A stretch of 37,138 nt of DNA from JAEZFI01 sp044508215 (GCA_044508215.1 JBIQID010000013.1:1-37138), one strand, 5' to 3'; positions 18,096 to 26,036 are shown, counted from the first letter of the stretch. Notes: generated by a model not told the origin, from the sequence alone. Numbers and translations are program-made.

Positions 18096-18928
18096 CAGTG
18101 GTGGTGATCGACCAGCCGGCACCCCACGTGCGGCGGATCACCCTGAACCGTCCCGAGCGGCTGAACGCGATGTCGATCGACCTCGTGATCGCGCTGCACG
18201 ACGCGTACGACGAGGTGGCGGCCGACAACGACTGCCGCGTGGTGATCCTGACCGGGGCCGGAGGAGCGTTCTGCTCGGGGCTCGACCTGAAGGACTACGG
18301 GATCATCCCGAACATCGACGGCCTCCAGGTGGGGCGGATCGCCCAGCGCTCGATGCGGTACTACTCGCGGCTGGTCCCCCGGATGCGGAGGATGCCGCAG
18401 CCGATCGTCGCTGCGATCGACGGCCCGGCCTACGGCGGCGGCATGTGCCTGTCCCTGGGCGCCGAACTGCGGGTGGCGTCCGACCGTGCCCACTTCAACG
18501 CCACGGGGATCGTGAACGGCCTGACCTCCACGGAGATGGGGATCAGCTACCTGCTGCCACGCCTGATCGGGGCGGCCCACAGCAACGACCTCCTCCTCAC
18601 CGGACGGCGGGTGGACGCCGACGAGGCGCACCGGATGGGCCTCGTGTCGCGGGTCGTCCCCGCTGCCGAGCTGGCCGACGCAGCCGTCGAGGTGGCGGTC
18701 GCGATGACACGGTTCAGCCCCTACGGCCTCCAGTACACGAAGGACGCCGTGTGGGCCGGGCTCGAGATCAGCTCGCTCGAGGCGGCGATCGAGTTCGAGG
18801 ACCGGAACCAGCTGATGCTCGGGTTCACCGACAACCTGCCGGAGGCGATCCGGTCCTTCGACGCCGGCCGCGAGCCGGTCTACACCGACGAGCCCCGGCG
18901 AGACATCTGGGGCGACGCCGGTTCCTGA
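18077..18928 (+). CDS. Enoyl-CoA hydratase/isomerase (crotonase) family protein
   Basis: 283 residues from ATG 18077 (AGGA 7 nt upstream, in the hairpin loop). GTG codons at 18098, 18101 and 18104 are alternative starts, since family homology clearly begins near VVVIDQPAPHVRRITLNRP. Oxyanion-hole segments: GAFCSGLDLKDYG (about 67-79) and GPAYGGGMCLSLGAELRVAS (about 115-134). STEMGISYLLPRLIG (about 153-167) carries the Glu that aligns with a catalytic acid of hydratases. The C-terminal helices include LMLGFTDNLPEAIRSF. Likely acts on an acyl-CoA in fatty-acid or branched-chain breakdown; the exact reaction is not assignable. It stands between the M16 peptidase and dapB, where mycobacteria have other genes. 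Confidence 0.9.
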   Translation: MAQDETAVVVIDQPAPHVRRITLNRPERLNAMSIDLVIALHDAYDEVAADNDCRVVILTGAGGAFCSGLDLKDYGIIPNIDGLQVGRIAQRSMRYYSRLVPRMRRMPQPIVAAIDGPAYGGGMCLSLGAELRVASDRAHFNATGIVNGLTSTEMGISYLLPRLIGAAHSNDLLLTGRRVDADEAHRMGLVSRVVPAAELADAAVEVAVAMTRFSPYGLQYTKDAVWAGLEISSLEAAIEFEDRNQLMLGFTDNLPEAIRSFDAGREPVYTDEPRRDIWGDAGS

Positions 18929-18984
18929 GCGGGACCCCGTCGCCAACCCTTCCCGTTCCGCAACAGGACGGTTCCGGGAGGCCG

Positions 18985-18990
18985 TAGGCT
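18985..18990 (+). promoter_or_regulatory. -10 hexamer TAGGCT for dapB
   Basis: TAGGCT ends 8 nt before ATG 18999, with no ribosome binding site between, so a leaderless transcript is likely. Confidence 0.45.
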
Positions 18991-18998
18991 GCGCCGCC

Positions 18999-19793
18999 AT
19001 GGCACGGATCCGGGTGGGCGTCTTCGGGGCAGGTGGTCGGATGGGTTCCACCGTGTGCCAGGCGGTGGCAGCCGACCCGGCATTGGAGCTGGTCGCCGGT
19101 GTCGACCCGCACCACTCGGGCCTCGAGATCTCGCGGGTCGCGGGCGTGCCCGGCATCGACCTGCCCATCTCGCCCGACCCCGAGTCGTTCGTCGAGGCGA
19201 AGGTCGACGTGGCGGTCGACTTCACCGGTGCGATCGCAGCACGCGAGAACCTCCAGTTCCTCGCCGCCGAGGGCATCCACGCGGTGGTGGGCACCACGGG
19301 CTTCTCACCCGAGGACATCGAAGGCTTCCGCTCTGCGTTCGTGCGGTCGAACTGCCTGATCGCACCCAACTTCGCCATCGGGGCGATCCTGATGATGCGC
19401 TTCGCTGCGCTGGCCGCTCCCTACTTCGACACCGCCGAGATCATCGAGCTGCACCACGACGAGAAGATCGACGCACCCTCGGGCACCGCCACGCTGACCG
19501 CCGAGCGGATGGCAGCGGCGTCCTCCGAGTGGGGTGCGGATCCCACGCAGTCCGTCGTGTGGGACGGCGCACGCGGGGCCAGCGGGCCGGCAGGGATCCG
19601 GGTGCACTCGGTGCGGATGCGCGGGATGGTGGCGCACCAGGAGGTGATCCTCGGCACCACCGGCCAGACGTTGACGATCCGCCACGACTCGATCGACCGC
19701 ACGTCGTTCATGCCGGGCGTGCTGCTGGGCGTGAAGGCGGTCGCCGACCACCCCGGCGTGACCGTCGGCCTCGAGCACTACCTCAGCGACTAG
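18999..19793 (+). CDS. dapB: 4-hydroxy-tetrahydrodipicolinate reductase
   Basis: NAD(P)H-dependent second step of the diaminopimelate/lysine branch. 264 residues from ATG 18999. Nucleotide-binding loop VGVFGAGGRMGS (6-17), central VGTTGF, and the substrate/catalytic motif HHDEKIDAPSGTA (152-164) with K156. Length and C-terminal SFMPGVLLGVKAV match the family. dapA, the preceding pathway enzyme, lies 7 kb downstream on the same strand, so the pathway genes are near but not in one operon. Confidence 0.95.
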   Translation: MARIRVGVFGAGGRMGSTVCQAVAADPALELVAGVDPHHSGLEISRVAGVPGIDLPISPDPESFVEAKVDVAVDFTGAIAARENLQFLAAEGIHAVVGTTGFSPEDIEGFRSAFVRSNCLIAPNFAIGAILMMRFAALAAPYFDTAEIIELHHDEKIDAPSGTATLTAERMAAASSEWGADPTQSVVWDGARGASGPAGIRVHSVRMRGMVAHQEVILGTTGQTLTIRHDSIDRTSFMPGVLLGVKAVADHPGVTVGLEHYLSD

Positions 19794-19799
19794 CGAACA

Positions 19800-19832
19800 G
19801 CCGCGGGTACCCAGCCGCCGGCGGCCCGCGGC
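19800..19832. terminator. Bidirectional hairpin between dapB and the convergent membrane-protein gene
   Basis: GCCGCGGG (19800-19807) and CCCGCGGC (19825-19832) form an 8-bp stem, with GCCGCCGGCGGC in the loop able to pair with itself. It fills the 50-bp gap between two convergent genes. No T-run. Confidence 0.5.
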
Positions 19833-19843
19833 GAGCGGGAGCG

Positions 19844-20671
19844 CTACTCCTCGATCTCCTCGATGCGGCCGAGGCCGGCGAGCTCGCCCGTGCCCCTGGC
19901 CATCTGCAGCGACATCCCGGCGAGCACGAGGATGATCGACGCCAGCGTCACCCAGTTCGAGTAGCGGGCGACCCAGTCCACGAGGCGGGTGATCTCGTCG
20001 TCGAGGAGGTAGCCGAGCCACCGGCAGATGAGGAGCCTCAGCGCGGTCCCGACGGCGTTCAGGGTGATGAAGACCTTGAACGGCAGCCGTGACGCACCCG
20101 CCAGGAGCGACACCCAGTTGTTCGGCGCCAGGAGAGCGAGCGGGTACAGGATCTTCCGCCGTGCCGGGTCCTCGAGGCCGCGCCCGTCCTCGCCGGTGAG
20201 CTTCTTCACCACCGGATAGGTCTCCGCGGCCCACTTGATGGCGCGGTGCCCGAACCACAGGCCCACCAGGTACATGAGCGGGTCGGGGAAGAGGTGCCGC
20301 AGCATCCCCACCGAGTAGTACGACCAGGCGCTCAGCTCGTTCGTGGTGAGCAGCAGCCAGCGGTTGATCGGCGAGAGGGCGATCAGCACGAGGGGGTGGC
20401 TGTCGACGAGCTTCCCCCAGAACGCCGCAGCGATGTAGCCGGCCACGATCACCGCGCCGATCGGCGTGAAGAGGGCCACCAGCTTCCAACGGGCGTGGCG
20501 GGGGAGCGGCTCCTCCTCCAGAGCGTCGTCGTCCGCTGCGCCGAGGCTGCCCTCGGGCGCCGCGTCGACCACCTCGGTGGCCGTGGCGTCGGGGACCTCG
20601 CCTGCGAGCGCGTCGAGGTGCGGGTCGGTGGAGGCCTCGGAGGCGCTGGGGGTGGGTTCGGAAGGGTTCAT
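19844..20671 (-). CDS. Multi-pass membrane protein, possibly DedA/VTT-like
   Basis: 275 residues from ATG 20671. An acidic, disordered N-terminal part (about 1-60) is followed by several hydrophobic segments: about 67-92, 95-113, 128-148, a region 175-225, and 243-262. The segment around APNNWVSLLAGASRLPFKVFITLNAVGTALR, then a GYLLDDEI, resembles the end of SNARE-associated (VTT) domains of DedA proteins, where a proline-containing re-entrant helix, AG and N..G are conserved; the match is weak and the first half is not convincing. The C-terminus is Glu-rich. No function can be stated. Divergent from the acyl-CoA synthetase gene. Confidence 0.75.
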   Translation of the reverse strand: MNPSEPTPSASEASTDPHLDALAGEVPDATATEVVDAAPEGSLGAADDDALEEEPLPRHARWKLVALFTPIGAVIVAGYIAAAFWGKLVDSHPLVLIALSPINRWLLLTTNELSAWSYYSVGMLRHLFPDPLMYLVGLWFGHRAIKWAAETYPVVKKLTGEDGRGLEDPARRKILYPLALLAPNNWVSLLAGASRLPFKVFITLNAVGTALRLLICRWLGYLLDDEITRLVDWVARYSNWVTLASIILVLAGMSLQMARGTGELAGLGRIEEIEE

Positions 20672-20701
20672 GGAGGATCGCAGCGCCAGGAGGGGTCCCC
20701 G

Positions 20702-20711
20702 ACTCTACGCT
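20702..20711. promoter_or_regulatory. Overlapping divergent -10 hexamers
   Basis: TACGCT (20706-20711, plus strand) and TAGAGT (20707-20702, minus strand) overlap between the divergent membrane-protein and acyl-CoA synthetase genes, so polymerases would compete for the same site. -35 elements are not clear. Confidence 0.35.
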
Positions 20712-20754
20712 GCAGGCTCACCCACGATCGGGTCGGACAAGGGGGGCCTTGAAG

Positions 20755-22389
20755 ATGCAGGGACTGATGCAGGACCGTCCGCTGGTGCTGACGCACTTCT
20801 TCGAGCGGGCGGAGCGGCTGTTCCCGGAGAAGGCGATCGCCACGAACTCTCCGGCCGGGATGCAGCGAACCGACTACGGCCGGTGGGCGGATCGGACCCG
20901 GCGCCTGGGGAGCGTCCTCGACCAGCTGGGCGTGACCGAGGACGGGAGGGTGGGCACCTTCGCGTGGAACACGGCCCGCCACCTCGAGCTCTACTTCGCT
21001 GCGCCGTGCTCGGGTCGCGTGCTGCACACGCTGAACATCCGCCTGTTCCCCGAGCAGCTGACCTACATCGCCAACCACGCCGAGGACGAGGTCGTCTTCG
21101 TCGACCGGTCGCTCACCGGCCTGCTCGGCCCGCTGCTGCCGACCTTCAACACCGTGCGCCACGTGGTGGTGATGGACGACGGGACCGGACCGGGCCTCGA
21201 GGACGTGCCGGCGGGCATCGAGGTCCACGACTACGAGGAGCTCCTCGCCGCCGCCCAGCCTGCCGACTTCCGCGTCGACGACGAGTGGCGTGCCGCATCG
21301 ATGTGCTACACGTCCGGCACCACCGGCAACCCGAAGGGCGTCGTCTACACCCACCGCTCCACGTTCCTGCACACGATGAGCGTGATGGCGGCCGACAACG
21401 CGGGCATCTGCGAGCGCGACGTCGTGATGCCGGTCGTTCCGATGTTCCACGCGAACGCCTGGGGCCTCGCCCACGCAGCCGTCGCGTCCGGCGCCGGGCT
21501 GGTGATGCCGGGGCCGGACATGTCGCCGGCCACCCTCGCCGGCCTCATCGAGGACGAGCGGGTGACCGTCGCCGCGGGTGTCCCGACGATCTGGATGGGC
21601 GTGCTGCCCGAGCTGGAGGGCCGGGACGTGTCGTCGCTGCGGGAGATCCCCTGCGGCGGCTCGGCGGTGCCGAAGTCGCTCTCGGAGGGCTTCCGCGCGG
21701 CGATCGGCAAGCCGATCCTGCAGGCGTGGGGCATGACCGAGACGAGCCCGGTGGCATCGATGTGCCGCCTCAAGTCGAGCGCCGACGACCTGAGCGACGA
21801 GGAGAAGGCCGACCTGCGCACCACCGTCGGGATCATCTCCTGCGGGGTGGACTTCCGGGTGGTGGACGGCGACGGGAAGTCGGCTCCGTGGGACGGCGAG
21901 AGCCGAGGCGAGCTGCAGGTCGCCGGCAGCTGGATCGCCCGCGAGTACTACAACGATCCCCGGTCGCCGGAGTCGTTCACCGAGGACGGGTGGCTCCGCA
22001 CGGGTGACGTGGCCGTGGTCGAGCCGGGGGGCTACATCCGGCTGGTCGACCGCACCAAGGACGTCGTGAAGTCCGGCGGCGAGTGGATCAGCTCCGTCGA
22101 GCTCGAGAACGAGATCATGGGCCATCCGTCGGTGGCGGAGGCCGCCGTGGTGGGCGTGCCGCACCCCAAGTGGGGCGAGCGTCCGCTGGCGTGCGTCGTG
22201 GTGAAGCCCGGGGAGTCGTTGTCGAAGGACGACGTCCTCGCCCACCTGCAGGGCCGGGTGGCGTCCTGGTGGATGCCCGACGACGTGGTGTTCATCGACG
22301 AGGTCCCGAAGACCTCGGTGGGCAAGTTCTCGAAGAAGGACCTGCGGGACCGCTTCAAGGACCACGTCCTGCCCACCGTCGACGCCTGA
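20755..22389 (+). CDS. Fatty acyl-CoA synthetase (AMP-binding)
   Basis: Activates a carboxylic acid to its CoA thioester with ATP. 544 residues from ATG 20755, with GGGGGG (20741-20746) 8 nt upstream; TTG 20749 and ATG 20767 are alternatives. ANL superfamily motifs: phosphate-binding loop YTSGTTGNPKGVVYTHRS (about 185-202), GWGMTE-type loop QAWGMTETSP (about 323-332), DGWLRTGD (about 412-419), VKSGGEWIS hinge (about 440-448), and the catalytic lysine in PKTSVGKFSKKDLR near the C-terminus. Closest in pattern to medium/long-chain acyl-CoA synthetases; the exact chain length is unknown. A strong hairpin follows the stop, suggesting a single-gene unit. Confidence 0.93.
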   Translation: MQGLMQDRPLVLTHFFERAERLFPEKAIATNSPAGMQRTDYGRWADRTRRLGSVLDQLGVTEDGRVGTFAWNTARHLELYFAAPCSGRVLHTLNIRLFPEQLTYIANHAEDEVVFVDRSLTGLLGPLLPTFNTVRHVVVMDDGTGPGLEDVPAGIEVHDYEELLAAAQPADFRVDDEWRAASMCYTSGTTGNPKGVVYTHRSTFLHTMSVMAADNAGICERDVVMPVVPMFHANAWGLAHAAVASGAGLVMPGPDMSPATLAGLIEDERVTVAAGVPTIWMGVLPELEGRDVSSLREIPCGGSAVPKSLSEGFRAAIGKPILQAWGMTETSPVASMCRLKSSADDLSDEEKADLRTTVGIISCGVDFRVVDGDGKSAPWDGESRGELQVAGSWIAREYYNDPRSPESFTEDGWLRTGDVAVVEPGGYIRLVDRTKDVVKSGGEWISSVELENEIMGHPSVAEAAVVGVPHPKWGERPLACVVVKPGESLSKDDVLAHLQGRVASWWMPDDVVFIDEVPKTSVGKFSKKDLRDRFKDHVLPTVDA

Positions 22390-22430
22390 GGACGCGCGCC
22401 CCGGCATCGGGCCCGACCGCCGTGGGAGCG

Positions 22431-22460
22431 ACTGCGGCTCGGCGCGCGCTGAGCCGCAGT
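22431..22460 (+). terminator. Hairpin terminator after the acyl-CoA synthetase gene
   Basis: ACTGCGGCTC (22431-22440) and GAGCCGCAGT (22451-22460) form a perfect 10-bp stem with a 10-nt GC-rich loop, 41 nt after the stop. Only TTC follows, so this would be a U-poor terminator of the kind common in actinobacteria. Confidence 0.6.
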
Positions 22461-22499
22461 TCACCCGACCCTGAGGGAGGGCCTCGCCGGGGCCCGGAG

Positions 22500-22505
22500 T
22501 AGCGT
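22500..22505 (+). promoter_or_regulatory. -10 hexamer TAGCGT for the SURF1-like gene
   Basis: TAGCGT ends 8 nt before ATG 22514 with no ribosome binding site between, consistent with a leaderless transcript. Confidence 0.45.
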
Positions 22506-22513
22506 CCGGACCG

Positions 22514-23353
22514 ATGTACCGGTTCCTGTGGCGCCCGTGGTGGATCGTGTCCCACCTGGCGGTGCTCGCCCTCATCGTGGCGATGACCACCGCGTGCGTG
22601 TGGCAGCTCCGTCGCTACGACCAGCGGGACGAGCGCAACGACCAGATCCTGGCGAACACCGCCGCCGAGCCGGCGCCCCTGGACGAGCTGGTCGAGGCCG
22701 CGGGGGACGGTCCGGTGGAGGACGTCCGCTACCGGCGCGTGCAGGTGACCGGCCGGTACGACACCTCAGGGGAGGTGGCGATCCGCAACCGCACGCTCGG
22801 CGGCGCGCCGGGCCGCTGGATCGTCACGCCGCTCGTGCCGTCGTCGGGTGGGGACGCAGTGCTCGTGATGAGGGGGTTCGCCCCGCAGTCGATCGACGAC
22901 ACGACGCCGCCGTTCGAGGGGGTCGAGCCACCCGACGGCGAGGTCACGGTGGTGGGCTGGTTGCAGCCCACCCAGACCAGGGGCGCGTTCGGGGCCGTGG
23001 ACCCAGCCGACGGCACCCTGCACGAGATGGCCCGGGTCGACGTCGAACGGGTCGAGCAGCAGTTCGGCGACCTCGTCGGGTTCTGGCTGCAGCTCGAGGC
23101 GCAGGAGCCGGCCACCGACGCGCCGCTCCTCACCCCGGTGGCGCTGCCCGACCTCGATGCCGGGCCCCACCTCGGGTACGCAGCGCAGTGGGCGGTGTTC
23201 ACGCTGATCGCGCTGATCGGCTACCCGCTGGTGATCCGCCGGGTGGCACGCCAGCAGGTGCCGCCCGATCCCGACGACCCGCCCGAGGCCAAAGGAGCGG
23301 CGCCTCCCGACCCCGCAGCCGAACTCGCGGAGCCGGTCACCTCGGACCCCTGA
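22514..23353 (+). CDS. SURF1-like cytochrome oxidase assembly protein
   Basis: 279 residues from ATG 22514. Typical SURF1 layout: an N-terminal membrane helix (about 10-30, WWIVSHLAVLALIVAMTTACV) followed at once by WQLRRYDQRDERN, an extracytoplasmic domain with YRRVQVTGRYD and VAIRNRTLGGAPGRWIVTPL, and a C-terminal helix (about 216-240) after GPHLGYAAQWAVFTLIAL. The tail is Pro/Asp/Glu-rich. SURF1 proteins help insert heme a into the aa3-type oxidase. The usual neighbours, ctaABCD genes, are not in the window. Confidence 0.9.
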   Translation: MYRFLWRPWWIVSHLAVLALIVAMTTACVWQLRRYDQRDERNDQILANTAAEPAPLDELVEAAGDGPVEDVRYRRVQVTGRYDTSGEVAIRNRTLGGAPGRWIVTPLVPSSGGDAVLVMRGFAPQSIDDTTPPFEGVEPPDGEVTVVGWLQPTQTRGAFGAVDPADGTLHEMARVDVERVEQQFGDLVGFWLQLEAQEPATDAPLLTPVALPDLDAGPHLGYAAQWAVFTLIALIGYPLVIRRVARQQVPPDPDDPPEAKGAAPPDPAAELAEPVTSDP

Positions 23354-23372
23354 CGGCTGACCTCGCATCGTT

Positions 23373-23386
23373 CGTCCCGCGGGACG
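23373..23386. promoter_or_regulatory. Perfect 14-bp palindrome before the first TetR gene
   Basis: CGTCCCGCGGGACG is identical to its own reverse complement. It lies 14 nt upstream of the -10-like CAGAAT (23401-23406), covering the -35 position of the TetR gene at 23413. That placement suits autorepression, a common property of TetR proteins. Confidence 0.5.
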
Positions 23387-23400
23387 TGGGGCGGAGGCCG

Positions 23401-23406
23401 CAGAAT
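23401..23406 (+). promoter_or_regulatory. -10-like CAGAAT for the first TetR gene
   Basis: CAGAAT ends 6 nt before ATG 23413, without a ribosome binding site between, pointing to a leaderless transcript. Confidence 0.35.
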
Positions 23407-23412
23407 GGAGCC

Positions 23413-24003
23413 ATGCCGGCTGCCGACCTCGTGCCCGAACGGATCATGGACGCCGTCGTGGTCTGCGTGGAACGGGTGGGCCTGTCGGGCTTCGCGCTCG
23501 AGGACGTGGCCGCCGAGGCGGGGGTGGGCCGGGCGACCATCTACCGGCACTTCCCCGGCGGTCGGGGCCAGCTGATCCGCGAGACCGTCACCCGAGAGGT
23601 GGGGCGCTTCTGGCAGGACCTGGCGGCCGAGGTGGCGGGGGAGCCGACGCTCGAGGACCGGTTGGTGCACGGCGTGATCGCAGCGAACCGACGCCTCAAG
23701 GACCACGAGCTGCTGCAGCGGCTGTTGGCGGCCGAACCGCAGGAGATCCTGTCGGCGCTGATGACCTCCGAGCCGATCGTCGACATGCTGCTCCGCGACT
23801 ACTTCCGCTCCCTGCTCGTCGGGCAGCGGCTGGTGCCGGGGATCGACCTCGACGAGGCATCGGACTACCTCGGGCGCATGGTGCTGGCCCACATGGGCTC
23901 ACCCGGGCGCTGGGACACCCACGACCCGTCCCAGGTGCGACGCCTGGTGCGCACGCAGTTCCTGGGCGGGATCCTCGCCGACCCGCAGCCCGCCGACACC
24001 TGA
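23413..24003 (+). CDS. TetR family transcriptional regulator (first of two)
   Basis: 196 residues from ATG 23413. The N-terminal helix-turn-helix is ERIMDAVVVCVERVGLSGFALEDVAAEAGVGRATIYRHFPGG, in two parts at about 9-50 (VAAEAGVGRATIYRHF is the recognition segment). The C-terminal ligand/dimer domain is helical, with ANRRLKDHELLQRLLAAEP and QEILSALMTSEPIVDMLL. It ends with RRLVRTQFLGGI. Ligand unknown. A perfect palindrome sits at its promoter, and a second TetR gene of similar design starts 135 bp downstream, possibly a diverged duplicate: both carry ATxYR.FPGG. Confidence 0.92.
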   Translation: MPAADLVPERIMDAVVVCVERVGLSGFALEDVAAEAGVGRATIYRHFPGGRGQLIRETVTREVGRFWQDLAAEVAGEPTLEDRLVHGVIAANRRLKDHELLQRLLAAEPQEILSALMTSEPIVDMLLRDYFRSLLVGQRLVPGIDLDEASDYLGRMVLAHMGSPGRWDTHDPSQVRRLVRTQFLGGILADPQPADT

Positions 24004-24004
24004 C

Positions 24005-24037
24005 GTTCTGCTGCGCAGAACCGGCCCGATCGGCCGG
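24005..24037 (+). terminator. Two hairpins after the first TetR gene
   Basis: GTTCTGC (24005-24011) pairs with GCAGAAC (24015-24021) and CCGGCC (24021-24026) with GGCCGG (24032-24037), directly behind the stop codon. The first has a 3-nt loop. They share one base, so they would compete slightly. No T-run. Confidence 0.45.
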
Positions 24038-24107
24038 ATCCTGCACAACGGAACGGCAAGACCGGGCAGTTCGCGGGTGACGCCCGCCACAGGATCGCTG
24101 GTACCAA

Positions 24108-24134
24108 TGAGACGCATCGCGTTGTACTGTCTCA
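24108..24134. promoter_or_regulatory. Promoter and putative operator of the second TetR - diiron operon
   Basis: TGAGAC (24108-24113) and GTCTCA (24129-24134) form a 6-bp inverted repeat with a 15-bp spacer. The probable -10, TACTGT (24125-24130), overlaps its right arm and ends 8 nt before ATG 24139. A dimer bound here would block transcription, so autorepression by the downstream TetR is plausible. Confidence 0.5.
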
Positions 24135-24138
24135 CCTG

Positions 24139-24816
24139 ATGGCTGTGTCACACGCCACGGGGGATCGCCTCGAGGATCGCGCCACGGGGGAGCCGGGCGC
24201 CTCCAACCGTTCGCGGGCGGGCGAGGGGGCGTCCGAGCGGGTCCTCGACGCCACCGTTGCGTGCGTCGCCCGCTGGGGGCTCGGCAAGACCACCCTCGAC
24301 GACATCGCCCGGGAGGCCGGCGTCTCCCGCGCCACCGTGTACCGGCTGTTCCCCGGCGGGAAGCCGGTGCTCTTCGAGCAGTGCGGCCGCCGCGAGGTGG
24401 CGCGGATCCTGTTCGAGCTGTCCGAGCGCCTCGACGAGTGCGCCTCCGCGAGCGAGGTGCTGGCCCAGGCGATGCACCACGCCGCGACGGTGATGGCCGA
24501 GGACCGGGCGCTCACGATGATCCTCGAGCGCGAGCCCGAGGTCCTGCTGCCGTACCTGGCGTTCGACCGCCAGGGCCCGCTGCTCGCGTCGGTCTCGGCG
24601 TTCGTCGCGCCCACGCTCACGCGGTTCCTGCCCCGCCAGACGGCCGAGGAGGCCGTCGAGTGGGCCGCTCGGCTGGTGATCTCCTACACCATGACGCCGT
24701 CCGAGTCGATCGATCTCACACGCCTCGACGACGCCCGGCGCGTGGTCGAGACGTACCTCATCCCAGGGCTCCTCGCCGAGGATCCCACGACCTTCCCCAC
24801 CCCGAGTCCCTGCTAA
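24139..24816 (+). CDS. TetR family transcriptional regulator (second of two)
   Basis: 225 residues from ATG 24139. A disordered N-terminal arm of about 30 residues precedes the helix-turn-helix at about 33-75 (RVLDATVACVARWGLGKTTLDD, then IAREAGVSRATVYRLFPGG). The C-terminal domain is helical, with SASEVLAQAMHHAATVMAEDRALTMIL. It ends 11 nt before the ATG of the diiron protein, and the AAGGAG of that gene overlaps the TAA stop, so both genes are almost surely one transcript. Likely regulator of that operon; inducer unknown. Confidence 0.93.
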   Translation: MAVSHATGDRLEDRATGEPGASNRSRAGEGASERVLDATVACVARWGLGKTTLDDIAREAGVSRATVYRLFPGGKPVLFEQCGRREVARILFELSERLDECASASEVLAQAMHHAATVMAEDRALTMILEREPEVLLPYLAFDRQGPLLASVSAFVAPTLTRFLPRQTAEEAVEWAARLVISYTMTPSESIDLTRLDDARRVVETYLIPGLLAEDPTTFPTPSPC

Positions 24817-24827
24817 GGAGCTGCCAC

Positions 24828-25955
24828 ATGGCCGGTTACGAGAACCTCATCGGACGTGACGAGGTCGACGACATCGAAGCGATCCTGTCCGTCGTCAACA
24901 CGGACACCGACGCGCTGATCCGCACGGTCAAGGACAACTCCGACGCGATCTTCACGTGGAACTACCAGAAGGGCGAGCGTCCCGCCCTGAACAAGCTCTA
25001 CGAGAAGGCCAAGACCTCGCAGTGGAACGGCGAGACCGACCTCCCGTGGGACACCGAGGTGGACCTCGAGTCGGTGGTCATCAACAACTTCGCCCAGAAC
25101 GAGTCGCAGGGGATCGGCTACGCCGACTTCGACGTCGCCGGCACCCCGTTCGAGAAGTGGGGCGACAAGGAGTGGCTCGAGCTCGGCATCGAGTCGAACA
25201 ACTGGACCCTCAGCCAGTTCCTCCACGGCGAGCAGGGCGCGCTGCTCTGCACGGCGAAGATCGTCGAGACCGTGCCGTGGTACGACGCCAAGCTCTACGC
25301 CGCCACCCAGGTGATGGACGAGGCCCGCCACGTCGAGGTGTTCGCCAAGTACCTCGACGAGAAGATGAGCGGGCACTACCCGATCAACGCCCACCTCGGC
25401 ATGCTCCTCGACGACATCGTCGAGGACAGCCGTTGGGACATGACCTACCTCGGCATGCAGATCATGGTCGAGGGCCTGGCGCTCGCTGCGTTCGGCTTCA
25501 TGCACCAGATGACGACCGAGCCGCTCCTCAAGCAGCTCCTGCGGTACGTGATGAGCGACGAGGCACGCCACGTGGCGTTCGGCGTGATCTCGCTGAAGGA
25601 GTACTACGAGGGCCTCACCGACGCCGAGATCTTCGAGCGCCAGCAGTTCGCGTTCGAGGCCGGGGTCCGCATGCGCGACCGGTTCCTCCAGCAGGAGGTC
25701 TGGGAGCGCATGGGCATGGACGTGAAGACGGCCGTGGACCTCGTGATGCAGACCCCGACGCGCCAGCTCTTCCAGATGATGCTCTTCTCGAAGATCGTGC
25801 CGAACTGCAAGAAGCTCGGCCTGCTCGACCGCAACGACGCCTGGCTGCGGCGTCGCTTCGAGGAGCTGGGCGTCATCCAGTTCGAGGACTGGACCGACAC
25901 CTCCGACGAGTACGAGAACTTCGCCCTCACCGGTGAGGAGCTCCGCACCGCCTGA
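24828..25955 (+). CDS. Ferritin-like diiron-carboxylate protein (probable oxygenase/oxidase)
   Basis: 375 residues from ATG 24828; AAGGAG (24815-24820) is 7 nt upstream. The four-helix-bundle ligand set is complete: E135 (HGEQGALL), E165 and H168 in DEARH, E215 (VEGLAL), E245 and H248 in a second DEARH. This E / ExxH / E / ExxH pattern binds two irons, as in ribonucleotide reductase R2, AurF-like N-oxygenases and related oxidases. No R2 C-terminal tail or radical tyrosine can be assigned. Cytoplasmic, no signal peptide. Co-transcribed with its TetR neighbour and ended by a strong hairpin, so it seems to work as a regulated two-gene unit. Substrate unknown; the acyl-CoA synthetase 2.4 kb upstream hints at lipid chemistry, but that is speculation. 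Confidence 0.88.
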   Translation: MAGYENLIGRDEVDDIEAILSVVNTDTDALIRTVKDNSDAIFTWNYQKGERPALNKLYEKAKTSQWNGETDLPWDTEVDLESVVINNFAQNESQGIGYADFDVAGTPFEKWGDKEWLELGIESNNWTLSQFLHGEQGALLCTAKIVETVPWYDAKLYAATQVMDEARHVEVFAKYLDEKMSGHYPINAHLGMLLDDIVEDSRWDMTYLGMQIMVEGLALAAFGFMHQMTTEPLLKQLLRYVMSDEARHVAFGVISLKEYYEGLTDAEIFERQQFAFEAGVRMRDRFLQQEVWERMGMDVKTAVDLVMQTPTRQLFQMMLFSKIVPNCKKLGLLDRNDAWLRRRFEELGVIQFEDWTDTSDEYENFALTGEELRTA

Positions 25956-25975
25956 GGTCGCTGACCGCTCGCGGG

Positions 25976-26011
25976 GCGGGAGCCGGGGCCGGAGCGCCGT
26001 CCGGCTCCCGC
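25976..26011 (+). terminator. Strong hairpin after the diiron gene
   Basis: GCGGGAGCCGG (25976-25986) and CCGGCTCCCGC (26001-26011) form a perfect 11-bp stem with a 14-nt loop, 20 nt after the stop. No T-run. It separates this operon from the next promoter at 26024. Confidence 0.65.
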
Positions 26012-26023
26012 ACCGCGCGGCGG

Positions 26024-26029
26024 TAGCGT
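26024..26029 (+). promoter_or_regulatory. -10 hexamer TAGCGT before the winged-helix gene
   Basis: TAGCGT ends 7 nt before GTG 26037, giving a leaderless start for the winged-helix - dapA - rnj operon. The in-frame GTG at 26028 overlaps the hexamer and so is unlikely to be the start. Confidence 0.5.
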
Positions 26030-26036
26030 GGCCGCT

